The notes beneath the pieces were generated by a model. That model saw nothing but the letters and a program-made list of their open reading frames with translations. It made no database searches and was not told the DNA's origin. A program made the position numbers and the translations under genes. A DNA stretch of 5,082 bases from Alistipes sp. (lineage in GTDB: Bacteria > Bacteroidota > Bacteroidia > Bacteroidales > Rikenellaceae): NCBI GenBank assembly GCA_017391185.1, contig JAFOZN010000001.1, positions 1 through 5,082 on the forward strand, read 5' to 3'. Of this stretch, positions 1 through 5,082 are shown in pieces (positions within the stretch are counted from its first letter, which is position 1; every line of letters begins with the position of its first letter).

Positions 1-1552
1 CTGCAGTCTTGTAGAACAAGCCCATGTAGAGAAGTACCAAAGCAAATGCCAAAAGGAATGAAAGCATACCAGCATTGATAGACTCCTGACCAAGTGATGG
101 ACCTACTACTGTATCCTGAATGATACGAGCTGGAGCAGGAACCTTACCTGACTTAAGTACGTTAGCCAAGTCCTGAGCCTCCTGAATAGTGAAGTTACCT
201 GTGATAACTGAGCTACCACCCTCGATCTTATTCTGTACGTTTGGAGCTGAGTATACAAAACCATCCAAAACGATTGCAATTGGCTTACCTACGTTCTGAC
301 CTGTAAGCTGAGCCCACTGTGAAGCACCATCTGAAGTCATTGTAAGATTAACCTCTGCTGCAGAACCTTTCTGAGAGTAGTTCTCCTGAGCTGTAGCAAC
401 AGCCGAGCCATCCATAGAAGGCTTACCATCGATAGAACGAAGTGCATAGAGCATGTAGCGACCGCCAGCATACTCCTCACCCTTAACGCCCCACTTAAGC
501 TCCAAATCAGCTGGCATAAGGTTCTCAACCTCAGGACGAGCCAAATACTCGTTGATCGCTACACGATCAGCCGAAGTAGCAGCACCTACGATACAACCAC
601 CTGCATACGAAGGATCCAAAAGTGCGAAGAGTGGATTCTGCTCACGTGAGAAACGTGAAGCAACCTCCTCAGAATCAGCCTCCGAATTCTCATTAACCTC
701 AGCAGCCAAGCCCTCAGCCTTCTGCTCACCCTCAGTAGCCTGCTCTGTAGCCTCAGCTGGCTGTGCGCCCTTCAAGAGCTGATCAGCCTCTGCCAAGATT
801 GGCAATACCTCCTGTGCGTTGTATGCTACCCAGAACTCCAACGATGCAGAACCCTGCAAAAGCTTACGTACACGCTCTGGCTCCTTAACACCTGGCAACT
901 CAACCATGATACGGTTAGAGTTTGGCAAACGCTGGATATTAGGCTGTGTTACACCAAAGTGGTCGATACGGCTACGCAAGATGTTGAACGATGCAGCGAT
1001 AGCAGCATCTGTCTCATTGCGAAGAACCTTAACTACCTCCTCGTTAGAGCTGTTAGGAGTGATGTCCTTACGATCTGGGCTAACGAAGATAGCAGCCAAA
1101 GAGCCACCATTTGAAGTCTTCTCATAAGCCTTAGCAAACTCACCGATGTAGTCGTTTGTACCAGCCTTCAAAGCCTCATTTGCCTGAGCCAAAGCCTCTA
1201 CGAAAGCAGGATCCTCCTGACTCTCACCAGCCAAAGACTTAACCAAGTCCTGAACCTCGATCTCGAGCATTACGTTCATACCACCCTTCAGGTCAAGACC
1301 AAGGTTAACCTCCTTCTCCTTACACTCCTTGTAAGTGAATTTCTTCAAACCCAAGAGGTTGTACACTGGCTCATTCTGGATCGAATCCAAATAATAAGCC
1401 TCCTTGGCAGCCTGCTCTGACTCATCAAACGCAGCTGCATACTCAACAGCCGCTTTCTCTACGTTTCGTGTAATGAACGAGAACGAGAGCTGATAAATAC
1501 ATCCAATCACTAATAGGATTGCGAATAATTTAACTGCGCCTTTACCTTGCAT
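1..1552 (-). CDS. secD: Protein translocase subunit SecD (probably the N-terminal half of a SecDF fusion), 3' end cut by window
   Basis: SecD works with SecF in the inner membrane beside SecYEG and uses the proton gradient to pull exported proteins into the periplasm. Reading from ATG at 1552 gives 517 codons without a stop before the window ends. Residues 7-27 form the first membrane segment. The SecD motif LGLDLKGG is at 84-91. A second conserved block, RSRIDHFGVTQPNIQ, is at 193-207. The late periplasmic block is at about 428-491 (VLDGFVYSAP, then GPSLGQESI), and the second membrane segment starts near 493. Residues 252-300 are a Glu/Ala-rich acidic stretch that looks like a variable insertion. 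The remaining membrane segments, and SecF if fused, lie outside the window. Bacteroidota usually carry a SecDF fusion of about 1000 residues, so fusion is likely but not shown here. The start is supported by the membrane segment right after it and an A-rich leader without Shine-Dalgarno. Codons are dominated by GCT, GAG, GGT, CGT and AAG, as in dnaK, which suggests strong expression. Confidence 0.95.
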   Translation of the reverse strand, partial: MQGKGAVKLFAILLVIGCIYQLSFSFITRNVEKAAVEYAAAFDESEQAAKEAYYLDSIQNEPVYNLLGLKKFTYKECKEKEVNLGLDLKGGMNVMLEIEVQDLVKSLAGESQEDPAFVEALAQANEALKAGTNDYIGEFAKAYEKTSNGGSLAAIFVSPDRKDITPNSSNEEVVKVLRNETDAAIAASFNILRSRIDHFGVTQPNIQRLPNSNRIMVELPGVKEPERVRKLLQGSASLEFWVAYNAQEVLPILAEADQLLKGAQPAEATEQATEGEQKAEGLAAEVNENSEADSEEVASRFSREQNPLFALLDPSYAGGCIVGAATSADRVAINEYLARPEVENLMPADLELKWGVKGEEYAGGRYMLYALRSIDGKPSMDGSAVATAQENYSQKGSAAEVNLTMTSDGASQWAQLTGQNVGKPIAIVLDGFVYSAPNVQNKIEGGSSVITGNFTIQEAQDLANVLKSGKVPAPARIIQDTVVGPSLGQESINAGMLSFLLAFALVLLYMGLFYKTA

Positions 1553-1604
1553 TTTTCTTTAATTTTTTTGTTTGTATTTAATTGTTTGTTGTTTAATATC
1601 CTTA

Positions 1605-1621
1605 AGCCTGAAAATCAGGCT
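1605..1621 (-). other. Hairpin in the secD 5' leader
   Basis: A perfect 7-bp stem (AGCCTGA / TCAGGCT) with a 3-base loop lies about 53 bases upstream of the secD start codon. On the minus strand it is followed by TTAAGG rather than a T run, so it does not look like an intrinsic terminator. With the predicted promoter at 1636-1667 it would sit about 10 bases from the 5' end of the secD mRNA, where hairpins often protect transcripts. Between it and the start codon the leader is A-rich and unstructured, as is common for translation initiation in this phylum. A specific regulatory role is inference. Confidence 0.5.
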
Positions 1622-1635
1622 CGCATAATATTTGG

Positions 1636-1667
1636 CAAAGATAAGAAAAAAAGTCTGAAAATCTAAA
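1636..1667 (-). promoter_or_regulatory. Predicted promoter of secD (Bacteroidota -33/-7 type)
   Basis: On the minus strand the -7 element TATCTTTG (1636-1643) matches the TAnnTTTG consensus exactly. The best -33 candidate is TTTA (1664-1667), one mismatch from TTTG, with a 20-base spacer. It predicts a start near 1629-1631 and a leader of about 78 bases. The -33 half lies in the loop of the upstream gene's terminator, so the two signals overlap. The weak -33 element is the main doubt. Confidence 0.6.
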
Positions 1668-1692
1668 CCTCGCGGCCGATTTTCAGACTTTT
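1644..1692 (-). terminator. Intrinsic terminator of the GH51 gene
   Basis: A perfect 13-bp inverted repeat (1651-1663 with 1678-1690), extendable by two A-T pairs, encloses a 14-base loop with a GC-rich part. On the minus strand it is followed by a run of T broken by one C. It begins 24 bases after the GH51 stop codon. The plus-strand side also carries a short T run (1689-1692), but no plus-strand gene ends there. Confidence 0.88.
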
Positions 1693-1715
1693 ACTTAAAT
1701 ATTTTAGCAATTAAT

Positions 1716-3299
1716 CTACTTCAGAGTCAATGTTACTACTGATTTTGCAGGCAAAACCACCTCGATTTGACCTTTTGAAGACTTAAAAGCATCGAACTTT
1801 TGAATCTTCACATTTTCTGGCTGCTCGAATGTATTGTGAGCATTCATCTCCTTTGCGCCAAGAATCTCACCACTCACCTCATACTTTGTCTCATCATCGA
1901 GTGCAACCACTACCTTACACTCCTTCTCCAAATCTACATTCACCAACGAGAGAGTCACCACCCCATCCTTGCGCGATGCAGTAGCTGAGAAGAGCTCCAC
2001 CTCACGGCGATTCACATCGCGGATACTCTCCGACTCGTAGTACATAGGCACAAATGTAGCATCCTGATGAGGAACATACATCTTGAAGAGGTGATACGTA
2101 GGCGTGAGAATCATCTCATCATCGCGTGTGAGGATCATCGACTGCAAGACGTTGATCATCTGAGCGATATTGGCCATCTTTAGGCGGTAAGTATATTTAT
2201 GGAAAATGTTGAGCGAAACGGCTGCCACCATAGCATCGCGCAAAGTATTCTGCTGATACAAATGACCACGCACTGTACCAGGCTCCTCGTCCCACCAAGT
2301 ACCCCACTCATCCAAAATCATATCAATCTGACGGCGAGGATCATACTCATCCATGATATCGCAATGGCGCTTGATGACGCTATCAATCTCGGCACATTTT
2401 CCGATTACGGCATACCAATCGTTGGGGTTAAACTGGGTAGCAGAACCCTTTCTATCCCAATTCATTACGCTATAATAGTGTAACGAAAGACCGTGCATCT
2501 GACGTCCGACCTGACTCATCAAAACATCAGTCCACTTGTAGTCATAATCGCTCGCACCACATGCAATTTTATAGAGCTGGTTGCCACTATAATTCTTACA
2601 GAATGTAGCATAGCGGCGATAGACATCAGAATAGTACTCTGGACGCATATTTCCTCCACAGCCCCAATTTTCGTTACCTACTCCGAAATACTTCACCTTC
2701 CAAGGCTTGTTTCGGCCATTCTCACGGCGCAGATTTGCCATCGGGCTGTCGGCATCCGAGGTCATATACTCAACCCATTTGGCCATCTCCTCCACCGAGC
2801 CACTACCTACGTTACCATTTACATAAGGCTCGCAACCCAGCAACTCGCAGAAATTCAAGAACTCATGAGTACCGAAACTATTATCCTCTACAGTACCGCC
2901 CCAATTGGTATTAACCATCTTTGGACGCTTCTCATATGGGCCAATACCATCCATCCAATGATACTCATCGGCAAAACATCCTCCTGGCCAGCGCAACACA
3001 GGCACCTTCAACGCCTTCAACGCCTCCAATACATCTACACGATAGCCCTTCTGATTGGGAATAGGCGAGTTCTCGCCCACCCAGATACCGCCGTAGATAC
3101 AACGTCCTAAGTGCTCGGCAAATTGGCCATAAATCTCTTTAGGGATAACCTGCTTCTCAGAACTCTGGTTATGCAACGTAAGGCGCACCTCTCGCTGAGA
3201 AGGCGCATCACCCTTTTTATTCTGCGCCGAGGCGCTCCACACTCCCGAAAAAGCCAAAACAGCAACTATAGAAGCCACCGAAAGTAAAAGTTTTTTCAT
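1716..3299 (-). CDS. Secreted GH51 alpha-L-arabinofuranosidase
   Basis: This predicted 527-residue enzyme would release terminal L-arabinofuranose from arabinose-bearing plant polysaccharides such as arabinan or arabinoxylan by the retaining mechanism of glycoside hydrolase family 51. Residues 1-26 are a signal peptide ending SASAQ with no lipobox cysteine, so the mature enzyme should be soluble in the periplasm or exported. Family blocks include [13 protein letters not shown] (103-115), [11 protein letters not shown] (206-216) with Glu210 as the expected acid/base, SLHYYS (272-277), and LDEWGTWW (329-336) with Glu331 as the expected nucleophile. A beta-sandwich C-terminal domain follows from about 395. 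Length fits the family. The mature part holds 10 cysteines, many for an exported protein. Its own promoter and terminator mark it as a single-gene unit. No SusC, SusD or sensor gene is visible, so it is not in an obvious polysaccharide utilization locus here. Arabinan or arabinoxylan preference cannot be read from sequence. Confidence 0.93.
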   Translation of the reverse strand: MKKLLLSVASIVAVLAFSGVWSASAQNKKGDAPSQREVRLTLHNQSSEKQVIPKEIYGQFAEHLGRCIYGGIWVGENSPIPNQKGYRVDVLEALKALKVPVLRWPGGCFADEYHWMDGIGPYEKRPKMVNTNWGGTVEDNSFGTHEFLNFCELLGCEPYVNGNVGSGSVEEMAKWVEYMTSDADSPMANLRRENGRNKPWKVKYFGVGNENWGCGGNMRPEYYSDVYRRYATFCKNYSGNQLYKIACGASDYDYKWTDVLMSQVGRQMHGLSLHYYSVMNWDRKGSATQFNPNDWYAVIGKCAEIDSVIKRHCDIMDEYDPRRQIDMILDEWGTWWDEEPGTVRGHLYQQNTLRDAMVAAVSLNIFHKYTYRLKMANIAQMINVLQSMILTRDDEMILTPTYHLFKMYVPHQDATFVPMYYESESIRDVNRREVELFSATASRKDGVVTLSLVNVDLEKECKVVVALDDETKYEVSGEILGAKEMNAHNTFEQPENVKIQKFDAFKSSKGQIEVVLPAKSVVTLTLK

Positions 3300-3339
3300 A
3301 TCTGAATCAATTATTAGTTATTAGCTTGGTTATGATATA

Positions 3340-3370
3340 CAAATATAATTGTTTTCGGGCAATATACAAA
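3340..3370 (-). promoter_or_regulatory. Predicted promoter of the GH51 gene (exact -33/-7 match)
   Basis: On the minus strand TTTG (3367-3370), a 19-base spacer and TATATTTG (3340-3347) match the Bacteroidota TTTG / TAnnTTTG promoter consensus without mismatch. Transcription would begin near 3333-3336, giving a leader of about 35 bases with no Shine-Dalgarno sequence. The -33 TTTG is formed by the end of the T run of the preceding gene's terminator, so this promoter directly abuts that terminator. Confidence 0.78.
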
Positions 3371-3400
3371 AAAAGATCACCCACCTTAGGTGAGCGATCT
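3367..3400 (-). terminator. Intrinsic terminator of the lipoprotein gene
   Basis: The minus strand folds into a 12-bp stem (3389-3400 with 3374-3385) containing two G-U pairs and a TAA loop, followed at once by a run of T (3368-3373). It starts 34 bases after the stop codon of the lipoprotein gene. The stretch between the stop codon and the hairpin shows nothing else recognisable. Confidence 0.92.
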
Positions 3401-3434
3401 ATCGCATATATACGTTAACTATATTACTATGAAA

Positions 3435-3842
3435 TTACTCTTTACTCTCTAATTGCTGAAGATGTTTAGTTAAATTTACCTTGAAATCTACCAGCGCTCC
3501 TTTCAGATCAATATCCTGCTCTTTCATCATCGTCTCCAAGGCCCTATTTGTCTCTATAAGTTCTTTTTCAAGCAAATCGTAATAAACCTCAGGTATACCG
3601 CAATTCTTAAAATGCTTCTTATCCAAAGTCAACACAAATTGATTATTTTCAACTGCTACCCCCTCTCCAATAACTTTAAGCACAGTATTTTTGAGTTTCA
3701 ACTCTTCTGGCGTAGCTTGATCATCGGGAATTACCATCACTGTCTCCTTCCAAGATTTTGGAGTTTGATCATTAGTAGAATTTGTGTTTACGTCACATGC
3801 GTACAACACAACCAAGATAAGTAAAAAGATTAAATTTTTCAT
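3435..3842 (-). CDS. Small predicted lipoprotein of unknown function
   Basis: I do not recognise a family for this 135-residue protein. Residues 1-15 form a lipoprotein signal peptide: Lys at 2, a hydrophobic core from 4 to 13, then LYAC with Cys16 as the predicted lipidated residue (Tyr at -2 is unusual for a lipobox). Residues 17-33 are polar and rich in Asn, Thr and Asp, a likely flexible tether. Residues 43-62 (PEELKLKNTVLKVIGEG) and 84-133 look helical, the latter with heptad-like charged and hydrophobic spacing. The only other cysteine is Cys81. It has no acidic run after Cys16 like the surface-export signals described for some Bacteroidota lipoproteins, so periplasm-facing anchoring is more likely, though unproven. 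It has its own promoter and terminator. Base composition looks richer in A and T, with less biased codons than dnaK or secD, which suggests low expression or a lineage-specific gene. The reading frame is supported by signal peptide, promoter and terminator together. Confidence 0.82.
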   Translation of the reverse strand: MKNLIFLLILVVLYACDVNTNSTNDQTPKSWKETVMVIPDDQATPEELKLKNTVLKVIGEGVAVENNQFVLTLDKKHFKNCGIPEVYYDLLEKELIETNRALETMMKEQDIDLKGALVDFKVNLTKHLQQLESKE

Positions 3843-3869
3843 AGTCGTAATAGTTTAGTGGTTACGTTT

Positions 3870-3901
3870 ACAATATACAAAACGTTTTGCATATATGCAA
3901 A
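3870..3901 (-). promoter_or_regulatory. Predicted promoter of the lipoprotein gene
   Basis: On the minus strand TTTG (3898-3901) lies 20 bases from TATATTGT (3870-3877), which matches TAnnTTTG in six of eight positions counting the two free ones. As at the GH51 gene, the -33 TTTG is the end of the preceding terminator's T run. The weaker -7 box would suit a regulated or low-activity promoter. The leader would be about 25 bases without a Shine-Dalgarno motif. Confidence 0.5.
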
Positions 3902-3902
3902 A
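3878..3902. promoter_or_regulatory. Two overlapping perfect palindromes, possible operator
   Basis: CAAAACGTTTTG (3878-3889) is a perfect 12-base palindrome with a central CG. TTTTGCATATATGCAAAA (3885-3902) is a perfect 18-base palindrome, and the two share TTTTG. They fill the spacer between the predicted -33 and -7 elements of the lipoprotein promoter, a typical position for a repressor site. The first has the central-CG form seen in many LacI-family operators; that link is an inference. Chance palindromes in AT-rich DNA are the alternative. Confidence 0.4.
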
Positions 3903-3931
3903 AAAATCCCACCGAATATTTTTCGATGGGA
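3899..3931 (-). terminator. Intrinsic terminator of dnaK
   Basis: The minus strand forms a 10-bp stem (3922-3931 with 3907-3916, one G-U pair) with a 5-base loop, followed by eight T (3899-3906). It lies 25 bases after the dnaK stop codon. It separates dnaK from the lipoprotein gene. Confidence 0.92.
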
Positions 3932-3956
3932 ATTTATCTAATTTACTAAAATTCGA

Positions 3957-5082
3957 TTACTTAACCTCCTCGAACTCTACATCCTCAGGCTGCTGCTGAG
4001 CACCACCCTGCTGACCTGCACCTGGGTTCTGCTGCGCGCCACCCTGTGCCTGCTGCTGAGCCTGCTGAGCTGCGTAGAGATCCTGAGATGCAGCCTGCCA
4101 TGCTGCGTTAAGCTCATTGATAGCTGTGTCGATAGCTGCAACATCCTGATTCTTGTGAGCCTCCTTGAGCTTAGCGAGGGCACCCTCGATAGCTGACTTC
4201 TTATCAGCTGGGATCTTATCGCCATACTCCTTGAGCTGCTTCTCGGTAGCGAAGATGTTTGAATCGGCAGCGTTGATCTTGTCGATGCGCTCCTTCTCTG
4301 CCTTATCCTTCTCCTCGTTAGCCTTAGCCTCGTCACGCATGCGCTGGATCTCGGCATCGGTCAAACCGCTTGAAGCCTCGATGCGGATCTTCTGCTCCTT
4401 GCCTGTACCCTTATCCTTAGCCGATACGTTCAAGATACCGTTAGCATCGATATCGAATGTAACCTCGATCTGTGGTACACCACGTGGAGCTGCTGGGATG
4501 CCATCCAAGTGGAAGCGACCGATAGACTTGTTATCGCGTGCCATTGGACGCTCACCCTGACATACGTTGATCTCTACCGATGGCTGATTGTCGGCTGCTG
4601 TAGAGAATACCTCGCTCTTGCGTGTAGGGATAGTTGTGTTAGCCTCGATGAGCTTAGTGAACACACCACCCAAAGTCTCGATACCGAGTGAAAGTGGAGT
4701 TACATCCAACAAAAGCACATCCTTAACCTCACCTGTCAATACACCACCCTGGATAGCAGCACCGATAGCTACAACCTCATCTGGGTTTACTGACTTGTTA
4801 GGAGTCTTACCGAAGAACTTCTCCACGATCTGCTGGATAGCTGGGATACGTGTAGAACCACCTACCAAGATAACCTCATCGATATCGCTTGCTGAAAGAC
4901 CAGCATCACGCAAAGCTGTCTTACATGGCTCGATAGTCTTCTGTACCAAGTGGTCGCACAACTGCTCAAACTTAGCACGAGTGAGTGACATCACCAAGTG
5001 CTGTGGGATGCCGTTTACTGGCATAATGTATGGCAAGTTAATCTCTGTTGTAGTTGTTGAAGAGAGCTCAATCTTAGCCTTC
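3957..5082 (-). CDS. dnaK: Chaperone DnaK (Hsp70), C-terminal 374 residues; start lies beyond the window
   Basis: DnaK is the cytoplasmic Hsp70 that binds exposed hydrophobic segments and refolds proteins with DnaJ and GrpE in an ATP-driven cycle. The frame is open to the window edge, beginning KAKIELSS, which aligns near residue 245 of E. coli DnaK, so roughly 250-265 N-terminal residues of the ATPase domain are missing. Visible landmarks, counted from the edge, are [10 protein letters not shown] (71-80) of the ATPase domain, the interdomain linker VLLLDVTP (122-129), the substrate-binding beta domain with [17 protein letters not shown] (208-224), the helical lid (about 240-337), a Gln/Ala/Gly-rich flexible tail (338-364) and the C-terminal EEVK end that in Hsp70s contacts partners. 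An in-frame TTG at 5036 is internal, not a start. Codon use is strongly biased to GAG, GCT, GGT and AAG, as expected for an abundant protein. The gene ends in its own terminator, so it does not share an operon with the lipoprotein gene. Its promoter and any heat-shock control lie outside the window. Confidence 0.98.
   Translation of the reverse strand, partial: KAKIELSSTTTTEINLPYIMPVNGIPQHLVMSLTRAKFEQLCDHLVQKTIEPCKTALRDAGLSASDIDEVILVGGSTRIPAIQQIVEKFFGKTPNKSVNPDEVVAIGAAIQGGVLTGEVKDVLLLDVTPLSLGIETLGGVFTKLIEANTTIPTRKSEVFSTAADNQPSVEINVCQGERPMARDNKSIGRFHLDGIPAAPRGVPQIEVTFDIDANGILNVSAKDKGTGKEQKIRIEASSGLTDAEIQRMRDEAKANEEKDKAEKERIDKINAADSNIFATEKQLKEYGDKIPADKKSAIEGALAKLKEAHKNQDVAAIDTAINELNAAWQAASQDLYAAQQAQQQAQGGAQQNPGAGQQGGAQQQPEDVEFEEVK

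Noticed and set aside
1..6. CTGCAG at the very start of the window
   Set aside because: It is a common six-base palindrome in this coding sequence, with another copy at 357-362, and has no biological meaning here.
552..1127. Two plus-strand open frames (552-782 and 819-1127)
   Set aside because: Both are antisense to the conserved secD frame and result from its codon bias. Their translations are Ser/Ala-rich or unremarkable.
1605..1621. Leader hairpin as a second terminator before secD
   Set aside because: It has only 7 bp and is followed by TTAAGG rather than a T run on the minus strand.
1615..1626. Minimal open frame ATG CGA GCC TGA in the secD leader
   Set aside because: Three codons with no ribosome-binding context arise easily by chance. 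It overlaps the leader hairpin, but nothing supports its translation.
2493..3110. A 205-codon open frame on the plus strand
   Set aside because: It lies wholly antisense inside the GH51 gene, whose catalytic motifs are intact. Its translation has no recognisable domain, and there is no promoter or terminator for it.
3612..3824. Plus-strand open frame of 70 codons
   Set aside because: It is antisense to the lipoprotein gene, whose signal peptide, promoter and terminator all fit the minus strand.
3977..4357. Minus-strand open frame of 126 codons rich in Arg and Ser
   Set aside because: It is a shifted frame inside dnaK. The dnaK frame carries all conserved blocks and no frameshift is needed.
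4165..4560. Plus-strand open frame of 131 codons
   Set aside because: It is antisense to the DnaK substrate-binding and lid region, and its length follows from biased codons on the other strand.
5034..5036. TTG as a possible start codon making a short 359-residue DnaK
   Set aside because: The frame continues upstream with conserved DnaK sequence (KAKIELSS), so this is an internal leucine codon and the gene is cut only by the window edge.

Overview
The window looks like a chromosomal piece from a member of the Bacteroidota, probably Bacteroidales. The evidence is a DnaK of the Bacteroidales kind ending in FEEVK, a SecD with a long N-terminal part and a Glu/Ala-rich insertion, promoters of the phylum's -33 TTTG / -7 TAnnTTTG type, and start codons preceded by A/T-rich sequence instead of a Shine-Dalgarno motif. 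Genus cannot be fixed from the sequence alone.

All four genes lie on the minus strand, so transcription runs from high to low coordinates: dnaK (3' part only, 3957-5082), a small predicted lipoprotein (3435-3842), a secreted GH51 alpha-L-arabinofuranosidase (1716-3299), and secD or the SecD half of a secDF fusion (5' part only, 1-1552). The first and last genes run off the window. No stretch over 300 bases lacks a gene. No RNA genes, mobile elements or CRISPR arrays were seen, and no plus-strand gene is supported.

Each of the three intergenic gaps (114, 135 and 163 bases) holds a strong intrinsic terminator for the upstream gene. Each also holds a recognisable Bacteroidota-type promoter for the downstream gene, overlapping or abutting that terminator. 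The genes therefore look like separate transcription units packed tightly on one strand rather than an operon. Functionally they are two housekeeping genes (chaperone and secretion motor) flanking an exported polysaccharide-degrading enzyme and an unrecognised lipoprotein. The shared theme of export or folding may be coincidental.

No clearly new system is visible. The most interesting signals are regulatory: two overlapping perfect palindromes between the -33 and -7 elements of the lipoprotein promoter, and a 9-base repeat shared by the GH51 terminator and the secD leader hairpin that could allow alternative RNA pairing.
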